From Chloroflexota bacterium (GTDB lineage Bacteria > Chloroflexota > Limnocylindria > Limnocylindrales > CSP1-4): DNA of 49,446 nt. Positions 1 to 11,158 of this stretch are shown piece after piece. Within the stretch, counting starts at the first letter, position 1. Every line of letters starts with the position of its first letter. The notes under the pieces were generated by a model. That model saw nothing but the letters and a program-made list of their open reading frames with translations, did not search any database and had not been told where the DNA came from. The translations under genes were made by a program, and so were the position numbers. The DNA lies in assembly GCA_021789435.1 (NCBI GenBank), contig JAJYJO010000008.1, positions 1 through 49,446 of the forward strand, in the 5' to 3' direction.

Positions 1-121
1 TCACCGTTCACGGCCCGAGGGCGGGGGCCGGACTCTAGGCTCAACGGTCATCTGCCGGATAGCGCGGCGCCGGTCTCCCCGCGGAGGTCGGTGCCATCAT
101 CGACCTCCACTGGCCGATATA
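1..121. other. window edge without a recognisable gene
   Basis: This short stretch lies downstream of the tatD stop codon. I see no reading frame with recognisable content and no clear terminator hairpin with a T-run. A gene could begin beyond the window edge. Confidence 0.4.
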
Positions 122-949
122 TCAGCGCGGCCGGGGACGTGGGAAGGTCCGATCGTAGGCGGCCACGAGCGCCGCGCCGAAGGCCCCGTCGGGCTCGGCC
201 CGCAGTCCGGCCACCCAGCGGGCCGTCAGCCGGACCCATTCCGGCGCGTTCCGCCGTCGGGGGCCCCCGGGCGGCGACAGGTAGGGGCTGTCGGTCTCGA
301 CCAGCAGCCGGCCGGCCGGGACACGCCGGGCGACCTCGGCCGTGGCTTCCTCGCCGCGCCGGAAGGCGAGCCCGCTGATCGAGATCGCCAGGCCCAGGTC
401 GAGCGCGGCCGCGGCGTAGTCGGCCGGCCCGGAGAACGAGTGCAGGACCGCCGGCGGGCGGTCCCCGAAGGCCGCCGCGGCGACCGGCCCGCCGTGGCCC
501 GCCCGGCGGAGCTCGTCGATCAGGGCATCCTGGGCGTCGCGCCGGCCCGGTGCGGAGCGACAGTGGAGGATCGCCGGCCGGCCGGTCTCGAGGCCGAGCC
601 GGAGGTGGCGCCGCAGGTTGGCCAGCTGCGCCTCCGCCGGCGAGTGGAGCCGGTCGAAGTCGAGGCCGGTCTCGCCGATCGCCACGACCCGCTCGTCGCG
701 GGCGGCCGAGCCGAACCACGCCCAGCCGGCATCGTCGACAGCGGCCGCGACATGGGGATGGATGCCGACGGCCGCGTCGAGCCAGGGCCGCTCGGATGCC
801 AGCCGGAGGGCGGCCTCGCTCGACGCGCGGTCCCAGCCCGGGACCAGGATTCGCTCCAGGCCGGCATCCCTGGCGGCCGCGACGACCAGGTCGAGGTCGG
901 CGGCGAAGGCCTCGGCCTGCAGGTGGCCGTGGCTGTCGATCAGGCGCAC
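122..949 (-). CDS. tatD: TatD-family metal-dependent hydrolase (putative DNase)
   Basis: The 275-residue product matches the TatD family, which are TIM-barrel metal-dependent hydrolases with reported 3' exonuclease activity. The N-terminal metal motif is seen as IDSHGHLQ (usually DxHxH), followed by GIHPH, the EIGLD-like segment IGETGLDFDR, the ILHCR strand, HSFSG and the C-terminal VETDSPYLSP motif that supplies an acidic metal ligand. The reading frame is open much further upstream into metG. The GTG at 949 is chosen because the TatD fold starts there (VRLIDSHGH) and it leaves a 19-base gap after the metG stop. metG followed by tatD is a common bacterial arrangement and supports co-transcription. 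Length is normal for the family. The biological substrate cannot be told from sequence. Confidence 0.9.
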   Translation of the reverse strand: MRLIDSHGHLQAEAFAADLDLVVAAARDAGLERILVPGWDRASSEAALRLASERPWLDAAVGIHPHVAAAVDDAGWAWFGSAARDERVVAIGETGLDFDRLHSPAEAQLANLRRHLRLGLETGRPAILHCRSAPGRRDAQDALIDELRRAGHGGPVAAAAFGDRPPAVLHSFSGPADYAAAALDLGLAISISGLAFRRGEEATAEVARRVPAGRLLVETDSPYLSPPGGPRRRNAPEWVRLTARWVAGLRAEPDGAFGAALVAAYDRTFPRPRPR

Positions 950-968
950 GGAGCCTCGCCGCGCCCGG

Positions 969-2648
969 TCATTGCGCCTCGGCGGGCGCCGCCTCCGGCT
1001 CGAGGCGCGGGAAGAGCGGCTCCGGTGGCCCCAGCCGACCGACCTCCCCGGCCTGCGCCCCCCAGGCCAGCTGCCCCGCGATCGGCGGTCCGCCGTTGCC
1101 GGCGGGCCCGTAGGGGTAGGGATGGCCGAGCTGGCCCAGCAGCCGCGGCGCGATGCCGGGCATGAACGGGGCGAGGGCGAGGCCGAGCAACCGGCAGGCC
1201 TCCACCAGGTCGCCCAGGACGCCGCGGAGCCGTCCCGCGGCCGGCGCCTCGCCGGCCTTCGCCGCACGCGCGATCACCCAGGGCTGCTCGGCGTCTACGA
1301 ACCGGTTGGCCGCCCCCACGAACTCCCAGAGCGCGGCGAGCGCCTCGTGGAGCAGGCACTCGTCCAGCCGCGCCCCGTAGGCGTCGCGGGCGGCGGCCCA
1401 GGTCGTCGCCAGCGGGGCCGCGTCGGCCGGCCGGGCGGCCGGCCGCTCGCCGCCGAGGTAGCGGTGGACCATCGAGACGGTCCGGTTGACCAGGTTGCCC
1501 AGGTCGTTGGCCAGGTCGGCGTTGTAGCGCCGGACGAAGGAATCCCAGGAGACCTCGGTGTCACGGTCGAACGGGACCTCCCGCAAGGTCACGTAGCGCG
1601 TCCCGTCGGCGCCCAGGGCCCGCACGACGTCGTGCGGATCGAGGAAGTTGCCGCGGCTCTTGCTCATTCGCTCGCCGCCCTGGGCAAGCAGCCAGCCGTG
1701 GACCCAGATCCGGCGGGGCGCCTCCAGGCCGGCCGACCAGAGCATGGCCGGCCAGTAGATCGTGTGGAAGCGGGCGATGTCCTTGCCGATGACGTGCAGG
1801 TCGGCCGGCCACCAGCGGGCGAAGGCGGCCGGGTCGTCGGGGAAGCCGGCCCCGGTGATGTAGTTGATCAGGGCGTCGTACCAGACGTAGATGGTCCCGG
1901 CGGCCGGATCCCAGGAGCCGTCGGGCAGCTGCGCGGACGAGCCGTCCTCGCGGATCGGGAACGGGATCCCCCAGCTCGCACCGGCCCGGCTGATCGAGAA
2001 GTCCTCCAGGCCGCCCCGGATGAAGCCGAGCATCTCGTTGCGCCGGTAGTCCGGCCGGACGAAGTCGGGGTGCTCGGCGTACCAACGCTCGAGTCGCTCC
2101 TGGTAGGCGGAGAGGCGGAAGAACCAGTTCCGCTCGGAGAGCCACTGGAGCGGGACGTCGGGGTGATTCGGGCACTGGTAGCCCTGGGCCGTCTCCAGCA
2201 GATCGGAGCCGGCCTTGAAGCCCTCGTTCGGGCAGTACCAGCCCTCGTAGGTGCCGAGGTAGATGTCGCCGTTGGCATGGGCCCGGCGGACCATCTCCTG
2301 GGCGGCCCGGACGTGGTCGGGGTCGGTCGTCCGGATGAAACGGTCGGGGCTGATCAGGAGCGCGGCCTCCGCCTCCCGGAACAGACCGACCTTCTCGTCG
2401 ACGAAGGCGCGCGGCGAGCGGCCCTCGTTCGCGGCGGACTGGGCGATGTTGACCGAGTGCTCGTCGGTCCCGGTCAGGAAGCGGGTCTGGCGGCCCCGCA
2501 TCCGCTGCCAGCGGGCGATCGCGTCGGCGCCGATCACCTCGTAGAGGGTGTGGAGGCCGGGCCGGTTGTTGGCGTAGGCGATGGCCGTCGTCAGGTAGAA
2601 ACGGCCGTCGTCGGCCGGGACGAGCGCGGGCGGAGCGGGATCGATCAT
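969..2648 (-). CDS. metG: methionyl-tRNA synthetase
   Basis: This 559-residue class I synthetase charges tRNA-Met. The catalytic Rossmann fold is clear: FLTGTDEHS near residues 57-65, a CP domain with the pair YCPNEG / YQCPNHPD, WYDALINYITG, HVIGKDIARFH, and the KMSKS loop as RMSKSRGN near residue 328. An anticodon-binding helical domain follows (LGNLVNRTVSM onwards). There is no C-terminal EMAP/Trbp111-like domain. The usual HIGH signature is not present: the aligned stretch near residues 29-36 reads RPGLHTLY where PHIGHxY is usual. The ATG at 2648 is preceded eight bases upstream by TACCAT, a possible -10 box that would make the mRNA leaderless. The gene ends the purine operon together with tatD. 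Confidence 0.95.
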   Translation of the reverse strand: MIDPAPPALVPADDGRFYLTTAIAYANNRPGLHTLYEVIGADAIARWQRMRGRQTRFLTGTDEHSVNIAQSAANEGRSPRAFVDEKVGLFREAEAALLISPDRFIRTTDPDHVRAAQEMVRRAHANGDIYLGTYEGWYCPNEGFKAGSDLLETAQGYQCPNHPDVPLQWLSERNWFFRLSAYQERLERWYAEHPDFVRPDYRRNEMLGFIRGGLEDFSISRAGASWGIPFPIREDGSSAQLPDGSWDPAAGTIYVWYDALINYITGAGFPDDPAAFARWWPADLHVIGKDIARFHTIYWPAMLWSAGLEAPRRIWVHGWLLAQGGERMSKSRGNFLDPHDVVRALGADGTRYVTLREVPFDRDTEVSWDSFVRRYNADLANDLGNLVNRTVSMVHRYLGGERPAARPADAAPLATTWAAARDAYGARLDECLLHEALAALWEFVGAANRFVDAEQPWVIARAAKAGEAPAAGRLRGVLGDLVEACRLLGLALAPFMPGIAPRLLGQLGHPYPYGPAGNGGPPIAGQLAWGAQAGEVGRLGPPEPLFPRLEPEAAPAEAQ

Positions 2649-2794
2649 GGCGCCCGATGGTAGCAGGGGCGCCGGGCGAGAGACTCGGCGCCCTCCAGGA
2701 TCAGCCGCTCGCCGGCGGTCAATCCATCCATCGCGCGGAAGTCCAGCGGCCGCCGCCGGCGCTCCGAACGGCGCCCGGGCCGGCCGACCACCAC
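2645..2794 (-). CDS. possible small ORF overlapping the metG start
   Basis: An open frame of about 49 codons from a GTG at 2794 ends with a TGA that overlaps the metG ATG (ATGA, the same 4-base overlap seen at several other junctions of this operon). The C-terminal half (MDGLTAGERLILEGAES) looks protein-like, while the first part is arginine-rich. I do not recognise it. No strong ribosome-binding site precedes the GTG. It fills the otherwise empty 183-base gap between purN/purH and metG. It may equally be chance open frame in GC-rich DNA, because a metG-proximal promoter could occupy the same bases. Confidence 0.25.
   Translation of the reverse strand: MVVGRPGRRSERRRRPLDFRAMDGLTAGERLILEGAESLARRPCYHRAP
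2657..2662 (-). promoter_or_regulatory. possible -10 box for a leaderless metG transcript
   Basis: On the minus strand the sequence reads TACCAT, then eight bases, then the metG ATG. A TANNNT box this close to a start codon is the layout expected for leaderless mRNAs in GC-rich bacteria. No convincing -35 box is visible. It would let metG be transcribed independently of the purine genes. Confidence 0.3.
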
Positions 2795-2831
2795 GCTGTC
2801 GCAGGCGCGACGGCCCCCCGCGGCCGCTCGT

Positions 2832-5092
<2,261 letters not shown>

Positions 5093-5096
<4 letters not shown>

Positions 5097-6313
5097 CACT
5101 GCGCGCCTCCCTCCGGGTCTGCCCGCCTCGTCTCGTCTCTTCCCGCATCGCCCGACGAATCCGCCGCCAGCGGCCCCTCGACATAGCGGCCCCCCAGCTC
5201 GGCGGCCGGCCGGACCTCGCCGACTCGCCAGGCGGCCAGCCCGCGACGCCCGAGCTCGGCGATCGCCGGCCCGGCGGCCGCCGGGGGCACCACGACCACC
5301 ATCCCCAGGCCCCCGTTGAAGGTCGCCCGCAGCTCGCGGTCGTCCAGCCCGCCCAGCGCGCCGAGCAGCCGCAGGACCGAGGGGAGCGGCCAGCGGGCGG
5401 GGTCCAGCCGCGCCCCGAGACCATCCGGCAGGACGCGCGGCACGTTGCCGGGCAGGCCGCCCCCGGTGATGTGGGCCACCGCGCGCAGCGGAAGCCCGTC
5501 CGCCTCCAGCGCGTCGCGCAGGCCCAGCACGGCCCGGCTGTAGATGCGGGACGGCGTCAGGAGCACCTCGCCGAGCGAGGCCAGCTCGCGTTCCGGCTCG
5601 GCCGCCATGGCCGCCCTGGTGGCGGCCTCGCCCAGGCTCCGCCGGAGCTGGGCCTGGTAGGGCGTGCGGAGGTCGAGGTCCCACTCCGCGACGAGGGCGC
5701 GGACGAGGGAGAAGCCGTTGGCGTGGAGGCCGCTCGCGGCCAGGCCCACGATCGCGTCGCCGGCTTCCACGCCGCGCCCGTCCAGGAGCCGCTCGCGCTC
5801 CACGACGCCGACGCAGAAGCCGGCCAGGTCGAACTCGTCGGGCCCCATCAGCCCGGGGTGCTCGGCGGTCTCGCCGCCGACCAGGGCGCAGCCCGCCTCG
5901 CGGCAGCCGGCGGCCACCCCCGCCACCAGCTCGGCCACCGTCTCCGGCACCAGCCGCCCCACGGCCACGTAGTCCAGGAAGAAGAGCGGGGCCGCACCGG
6001 TGCAGGCCACGTCGTCGGCGCACATCGCCACCAGGTCCAGGCCCACCGTGTCGAGGCGCCGGAGCGCGCCCGCGATGGCCGTCTTGGTCCCGATCCCGTC
6101 GGTGGCACTCACCAGGAGCGGGTCGCGCAGGCCGCCGGGCAGCCCAACCGCCCCGGCGAACCCGCCCAGGACGCCGAGCACCTCCGGCCGGCGGGTCGAC
6201 TCGACGGCGGCCCGCATCAGCTCGACGGCCCGCTCGCCGGCGGCGACGTCGACGCCGGCCGCCCGGTAGGCGGCCCGCTCCTCGATCTCGGCCGGCCGGT
6301 CGCCCTCAGCCAT
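5093..6313 (-). CDS. purM: phosphoribosylformylglycinamidine cyclo-ligase (AIR synthetase)
   Basis: PurM closes the imidazole ring, converting FGAM and ATP to AIR (step 5). The 406-residue protein shows the PurM signatures VSATDGIGTKT near residue 70, MCADDVACTGAAPLFFLDY, LVGGETAEHPGLM, LAASGLHANGFSLVR, LLTPSRIYSR and AHITGGGLPGN. It is longer than the usual ~345 residues, with an extra C-terminal tail rich in charged residues and a short N-terminal extension. The ATG at 6313 overlaps the purF stop by eight bases and the TGA overlaps the purN/purH start, so translation is likely coupled along the operon. Confidence 0.95.
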
Positions 6314-7745
6314 CGCCGGGCCCGACGGCCGTCGCGGCGATCGGCTCCTCGAGCATCAGCTTGCGGTTCCGGGTGTCGTAGGGCACCGGTACCGGGTAGT
6401 TGCCGTCGAAGCAGGCGAAGCAGAAGCGATCGTAGGGCAGCTCCAGCGCGGAGAGGACGCCCTCGATCGAGAGGTAGCCCAGCGAGTCGGCGCCGACGAA
6501 GGCCCGGATCTGCTCCACGTCGTGGGTCGCCGCGATCAGCTCCGTCTCGATCTGGGTGTCGATGCCGTAGAAGCAGGGGTGATGGATCGGCGGCGAGCTG
6601 ATCCGCAGGTGGACCTCGCGGGCGCCCGCCCGGCGCAGGAGGGCGACGATCTGGCGGGTCGTGGTCCCACGCACGATCGAGTCGTCCACCACGATCAGCC
6701 GCCGGTCGCGGACCACCTCGCGGAGCGGCGAAAGCTTGACCGTCACGCCCCTCTGGCGCATCGCCTGGGAGGGCTGGATGAAGGTCCGCCCGGCGTAACG
6801 GTTGCGCACCATCCCCTCGCGGTACGGCAGGCCGGACGCCTCGGCGAAGCCGGCGGCGGCGGGGGCACCGGTATCGGGGACCGGCATCACCAGGTCCGCG
6901 GCGACCGGCAGCTCGCCGGCCAGGGCGACCCCCATCCGGCGGCGCGCCTCGTAGAGGTTCCGGCCGAGGAGGTAGCTGTCCGGCCGGGCGAAGTAGATCA
7001 GCTCGAAGACGCAGAGGTGGTCGCGCGCCTCGGCAAAGCGGACCGAGCGCGGCTCGCTGCCCGCCTCCAGGACCACCATCTCGCCGGGCTCCACGTCGCG
7101 GACCACCTCGCCGCCGACGACCTCGATGCCGGCCGTCTCGGAGCTGAGGAGCCAGCCCCCTTCCCGGCTGCCGGGGTTGTCGCGGGGCAGCCGGCCCAGG
7201 ACCAGCGGCCGGAAGCCGTCGGGATCGCGCACTCCGATCACCCGCCGCTCGTCGAGGACGACCAGGCTGTAGGCGCCCCGCAGCGACGGCAGGACCCGCC
7301 GCAGCGCCTCCACCGTGTCGGAAGCCGGCTCGTCGGCGATCAGCGCCGTAAGCAGCTCGGTGTCGGTGGTCGCCGGCAGCCGGGCGCGGCCGCCGGAGAG
7401 GCGCCCCAGCAGCTCCCGGGTGTTGACCAGGTTGCCGTTGTGGCCCACCGCCAGGGCCCGGCTGCGGCCCAGGCGGAAGGTCGGCTGGGCGTTCTCCCAG
7501 ACCGTCGAGCCGGTCGTGGAGTAGCGGCAGTGGGCGATGGCCAGCGGCCCCCGGAGACTGGGCAGTCGCCGCTCGTCGAGGACCTGGGCGACCAGCCCCA
7601 GGTCCTTGTAGAGCATCAGCTGCTCACCGTCGGAGACGGCCACGCCCGCCGACTCCTGGCCGCGGTGCTGCAGGGCGAACAGCCCCAGGGCGGCGACCGG
7701 CGCCGCATCCGCTCCGGGCGCCAGGACTCCGAAGACGCCGCACAC
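6306..7745 (-). CDS. purF: amidophosphoribosyltransferase
   Basis: PurF catalyses the first committed step, PRPP and glutamine to phosphoribosylamine. The frame is open further upstream, but the GTG at 7745 is chosen because it places cysteine as residue 2 (VCGVFGVL), the N-terminal nucleophile exposed after processing. The Ntn glutaminase domain shows LQHRGQESAG, GHNGNL and DTELL. The phosphoribosyltransferase domain shows the PRPP loop VVDDSIVRGTT, preceded by VPDTGAPAAAGFA and followed by LRISSPPIHHPCFYGID. The C-terminal CFACFDGNYP gives cysteines as in Fe-S type (B. subtilis-like) enzymes. At 479 residues it is of normal length. It begins two bases after the purL stop. Confidence 0.95.
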   Translation of the reverse strand: MCGVFGVLAPGADAAPVAALGLFALQHRGQESAGVAVSDGEQLMLYKDLGLVAQVLDERRLPSLRGPLAIAHCRYSTTGSTVWENAQPTFRLGRSRALAVGHNGNLVNTRELLGRLSGGRARLPATTDTELLTALIADEPASDTVEALRRVLPSLRGAYSLVVLDERRVIGVRDPDGFRPLVLGRLPRDNPGSREGGWLLSSETAGIEVVGGEVVRDVEPGEMVVLEAGSEPRSVRFAEARDHLCVFELIYFARPDSYLLGRNLYEARRRMGVALAGELPVAADLVMPVPDTGAPAAAGFAEASGLPYREGMVRNRYAGRTFIQPSQAMRQRGVTVKLSPLREVVRDRRLIVVDDSIVRGTTTRQIVALLRRAGAREVHLRISSPPIHHPCFYGIDTQIETELIAATHDVEQIRAFVGADSLGYLSIEGVLSALELPYDRFCFACFDGNYPVPVPYDTRNRKLMLEEPIAATAVGPGDG

Positions 7746-7746
7746 G

Positions 7747-10062
7747 TCAGGCCCCCTCGCCGAGAGCCCGGGCCAGGCCGTTCTCCCAGGCGTGGCGGAG
7801 GTCGGCCAGGGAGATGTCGACGGCATCGGCCACCCGGGAGCCGCGCTCCTCGGCCGCCCCGGTCGCCCCGCGGCCCGTCAGTTCCACGACCAGGCGCGAG
7901 CCGCCGGTCCGGCCCAGCTCGGCGAGGGGCAGGCCGGCCTCCCGGTTCAGTCGGTGGAGCGCGGCCAGGTTCCGGGGCCGGCAGGTGAGGACGACGCGGG
8001 AGGGGCTCTCGCCGAAGAGCTCGATTGCGGGCGAGCCCGAGACGCCCAGCCGGAGCCGGGCGCCTCGGCCACCCCAGAGGGCCGCCTCGGCCAGGGCCAC
8101 GGCCAGGCCGCCGGCCGCCACGTCCTGCGCCGAGGCCACCAGCCTCCGCTCGATCGCCGCGCGCACGAAGGCCTGCACGGCCGCTTCCCGGGCGAGGTCG
8201 AGGATCGGCGGCGTGTCCTCCGGCGCCAGGCCGGCCAGGGACGCGTAGGCGCTGCCGGCCAGCCCGCCGGCCGCCTCCCCCACCAGCAGCACCGCGTCGC
8301 CGTCGGCCGCGAAGGCGGGCCCCACCAGGCGGGCCAGGTCATCCAGCAGGCCGACCACCCCGATCTCCGGCGTCGGGGCGATCTGCCCCAGGGGCGATTC
8401 GTTGTAGAGCGAGACGTTGCCGCCGGTCACCGGCAGGTCCAGGGCGCGGCAGGCGTCGCCCAGGCCGCGGACGGCCTCGCTCAGCTGCCAGAACGCCTCC
8501 GGCCGCGTCGGGTCGCCGTAGTTCAGGCAGTTGGTGACGCCCAGCGGTCGCGCCCCCGTGATCGAGACGTTGCGGGTCGCCTCGGCAACGCTGAGCGCGG
8601 CGCCCAGGTACGGATCCACCGCCGACACGGCCTGGTTGCCGTCGGTCGTCGCGACCAGGGCCCGGTCGGAGCCCTCGATCCGCAGGACGGCTGCCCCCCG
8701 ACCGGGGCCGGCGACCGTGCCGGCCTGGACGTTCCAGTCGTACTGTTCGTAGACCCAGCGACGGCTGGCGAGGTTGGGCATGCCGAGCAGTCCCTGGAGC
8801 ACCAGGCCGGGGTCCATCCCGCGATCCGGGAGGCGGTCGCCGGGCCCGGTCGGGACACCCGGCGCGGGTGCCGAGCGGCGCCGGGCCGGCGGCGCGGCCA
8901 GGCGCTGGTGAACGATCGCCTCGCTGGTCAGCGCGGCGGCCGGGATCCGGGCCAGCTCGACGGAGCCGGCCGCCGGCCGCCCGTCCGGCGCGAGGCCGCC
9001 GCCCACCACCACGATCTGCCCGTCGGCGGTGACCCGGCCGATGACCGCGGCCGGGAGCCCCCACCGCTCGCAGATCTCCCGCACCGCCGGCCAGCGGTCG
9101 GGAAGGACGGTCGCCAGCATGCGCTCCTGGGACTCCGAGATCATCACCTCGAACGGGGCCAGGCCCGGCTCGCGGCGGGGAACCGCGTCCAGGTCGATCA
9201 GCATCCCGGTCCCGGCCCGGTCGGCCGATTCGGAGGTGGCGCAGCTGATTCCGCCGGCGCCCAAGTCCTGGAGGCCCTCCAGCAGGCCCCGTCCGATCAG
9301 CTCCAGGGAGGCCTCGATCAGCAGCTTCTCGGCGAAGGGATCGCCGACCTGGACGGAGGGCCGCTTGGAAGGATCGTCCTCGGCGAACGTGGCCGAGGCC
9401 AGGACCGAGGCGCCGCCGATCCCGTCCCGGCCGGTCGGCGACCCGAAGAGGACGACCAGGTTGCCCGGCCCGGGTGCCACGGCCCTCGTCAGCATCCCCG
9501 CCCGGAGGAGGCCGATGGCCATCACGTTGACCAGCGGGTTGCCCTGGTACGACGGGTCGAAGACGAGCTCGCCGCCGACCGTCGGCACCCCGACGCAGTT
9601 GCCGTAGCCGCCGACCCCGCGCACCACCCCGTCGACCAGGTGGCGCGTCCGGAGGTCGGCCGGGTCGCCGAAGCGGAGGGCGTCGAGGACGGCGATCGGC
9701 CGGGCGCCCATCGTGAAGATGTCGCGCAGGATGCCGCCCACGCCCGTCGCCGCGCCCTGGTACGGCTCCACCGCCGAGGGGTGGTTGTGGGATTCGATCT
9801 TGAAGGCGACCGCCAGGCCGTCGCCGATCGCGACCACGCCGGCGTTCTCGCCGGGCCCGGCCACGACGCCGGCGCCGCTGGTCGGCAGCGTGCGCAGGAG
9901 CGGCTTGGAGCTCTTGTAGGAGCAGTGCTCGCTCCACATCACGCTGAAGATCGCCAGCTCCAGGTCGTTCGGCTGGCGGTCCAACTTCTCCCTGATGGCG
10001 ACCAGCTCGTCGTCGGTCAGGCCGAGCCGGCGGTGGAGCGGGGCCGGGGGTGCGGCGCTCAT
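7747..10062 (-). CDS. purL: phosphoribosylformylglycinamidine synthase, small PurL type
   Basis: PurL converts FGAR to FGAM with ammonia delivered by PurQ; PurS bridges the complex. The 771-residue size and the adjacent purQ and purS mark the small, three-subunit type. Visible motifs are [12 protein letters not shown] near residue 43, [15 protein letters not shown] (catalytic histidine), [50 protein letters not shown] and [15 protein letters not shown]. The ATG at 10062 forms an ATGA overlap with the purQ stop; the frame is open further upstream only as a shadow of purQ. The stretch near residues 390-420 is proline/arginine-rich and looks like a flexible insertion. Confidence 0.95.
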   Translation of the reverse strand: MSAAPPAPLHRRLGLTDDELVAIREKLDRQPNDLELAIFSVMWSEHCSYKSSKPLLRTLPTSGAGVVAGPGENAGVVAIGDGLAVAFKIESHNHPSAVEPYQGAATGVGGILRDIFTMGARPIAVLDALRFGDPADLRTRHLVDGVVRGVGGYGNCVGVPTVGGELVFDPSYQGNPLVNVMAIGLLRAGMLTRAVAPGPGNLVVLFGSPTGRDGIGGASVLASATFAEDDPSKRPSVQVGDPFAEKLLIEASLELIGRGLLEGLQDLGAGGISCATSESADRAGTGMLIDLDAVPRREPGLAPFEVMISESQERMLATVLPDRWPAVREICERWGLPAAVIGRVTADGQIVVVGGGLAPDGRPAAGSVELARIPAAALTSEAIVHQRLAAPPARRRSAPAPGVPTGPGDRLPDRGMDPGLVLQGLLGMPNLASRRWVYEQYDWNVQAGTVAGPGRGAAVLRIEGSDRALVATTDGNQAVSAVDPYLGAALSVAEATRNVSITGARPLGVTNCLNYGDPTRPEAFWQLSEAVRGLGDACRALDLPVTGGNVSLYNESPLGQIAPTPEIGVVGLLDDLARLVGPAFAADGDAVLLVGEAAGGLAGSAYASLAGLAPEDTPPILDLAREAAVQAFVRAAIERRLVASAQDVAAGGLAVALAEAALWGGRGARLRLGVSGSPAIELFGESPSRVVLTCRPRNLAALHRLNREAGLPLAELGRTGGSRLVVELTGRGATGAAEERGSRVADAVDISLADLRHAWENGLARALGEGA

Positions 10063-10799
10063 CGGCCGCCCACCCGGGCCGGGCCGGCGGCCGCTGCCCG
10101 CTCGGCCGCGGCCTCGACAAGCGAGCGAACCAGCAGCATCCCGTCGTCCGAGCCCAGGATCGGCTCGGCGGCCCGCTCCGGGTGGGGCATCAGCCCGGCC
10201 ACGTTCCCGGCCGCGCTGATCACGCCTGCGATCGCCCGCAGGGAGCCGTTGGGGTTGGCCGGGTCGAGCGGGTCCTCGGGCGTCGAACCGTCGGGGCGGG
10301 CGTAGCGGAAGAGGACCTGGCCGGCCGCCTCCAGGGCGTCGAGCGTGGCCTCGTCGGCGTAGTAGCAGCCCTCGCCGTGGGCGACCGGCATCCGCAGCGG
10401 CCGGCGCTCGCCGATCGCCCGGGTGAAGGGCGTGTCGAGCCGCTCCGGGACGATGGCGACCTGGCGGCAAACAAACCGCAGCGAACGGTTGCGCAGCAGC
10501 GCCCCCGGCAGCAGCCGCGCCTCGGCCAGCACCTGAAAGCCGTTGCAGATGCCCAGGACCAGCCCCCCGCCGGCGGCGAAGTCGGCCACCGCCCGCATCA
10601 CCGGCGAGAAGCGGGCGATCACGCCCGCGCGCAGGTAGTCGCCGTAGGCGAAACCACCCGGCAGGACCACCGCCGCCGCGCCTCCCAGGTCGGGCGATTC
10701 GTGCCACAGCGGCTCGGCCTCGGCGCCGGCAAGCCGGAACGCGCGGAGCGTGTCGAGATCGCAGTTCGAGCCGGGGAAGACGACGACGCCGACCTTCAC
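10059..10799 (-). CDS. purQ: FGAM synthase glutaminase subunit PurQ
   Basis: PurQ is the class I glutamine amidotransferase that supplies ammonia to PurL. The 246-residue protein starts [14 protein letters not shown] and contains [13 protein letters not shown], the nucleophile elbow GICNGFQ (Cys), AHGEGCYY and the C-terminal MPHPER giving the His-Glu of the triad. It is slightly longer than usual owing to an alanine/arginine tail. The start overlaps the purS stop by four bases and the stop overlaps the purL start by four bases. Confidence 0.95.
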   Translation of the reverse strand: MKVGVVVFPGSNCDLDTLRAFRLAGAEAEPLWHESPDLGGAAAVVLPGGFAYGDYLRAGVIARFSPVMRAVADFAAGGGLVLGICNGFQVLAEARLLPGALLRNRSLRFVCRQVAIVPERLDTPFTRAIGERRPLRMPVAHGEGCYYADEATLDALEAAGQVLFRYARPDGSTPEDPLDPANPNGSLRAIAGVISAAGNVAGLMPHPERAAEPILGSDDGMLLVRSLVEAAAERAAAAGPARVGGR

Positions 10800-11158
10800 C
10801 GCCCGGCCGTCCCCGGTGCGGCGCCCGCCCCCGGTGCGGCGCCCGCCCCCGGTGCGCCGGCCGGCCCGGGACCATCCGCCCCGGCGGCCGAGGCCAGCGA
10901 TGATGTCGCGCCGAGCTCCTCGACGGTGAAGCTCTCGATCAACGGGTTGCTGAGCAGCTCCCCGGCCAAGCGTTCGACCAGAGCCCGCGCCTCCGCCGTC
11001 GAGTCCGCCACGGCCGTCAGCTCGACCCGCCGGCCGACCCGCACGTCGCGGATCGCGCGGATCTGGAGGTGCGGCAGAGCGGCCTCCACGGCCCGGCCCT
11101 GGGGATCGAGAATGCCCGCCCTGGGCAGGACGTTGACGGCGAAGCGGAACTCGGTCAT
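10796..11158 (-). CDS. purS: FGAM synthase subunit PurS with low-complexity tail
   Basis: PurS is the small dimeric protein that docks PurQ on PurL. The first ~85 residues match the family ([46 protein letters not shown]). The remaining ~35 residues are Pro/Gly/Ala-rich and are encoded by an 18-bp tandem repeat (see repeat entry), so the protein is about 40% longer than usual. The tail is probably disordered and not needed for the fold. The start overlaps the purC stop (ATGA). Confidence 0.92.
   Translation of the reverse strand: MTEFRFAVNVLPRAGILDPQGRAVEAALPHLQIRAIRDVRVGRRVELTAVADSTAEARALVERLAGELLSNPLIESFTVEELGATSSLASAAGADGPGPAGAPGAGAAPGAGAAPGTAGR
10811..10856. repeat. 18-bp tandem repeat inside the 3' end of purS
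   Basis: Two perfect copies of an 18-base unit (10811-10828 and 10829-10846) and the first ten bases of a third lie in the purS coding frame. Because the unit is a multiple of three, it adds six-residue blocks (roughly PGAGAA) to the PurS tail without shifting the frame. Such repeats readily change copy number by slippage. Confidence 0.9.

Noticed and set aside
618-2663. 681-codon open frame on the plus strand
   Set aside because: It is antisense to metG and tatD and has no recognisable domain; GC-rich codon bias leaves long antisense frames open.
7792-10305. 837-codon plus-strand open frame
   Set aside because: Antisense to purL and purQ, which carry full family motifs.
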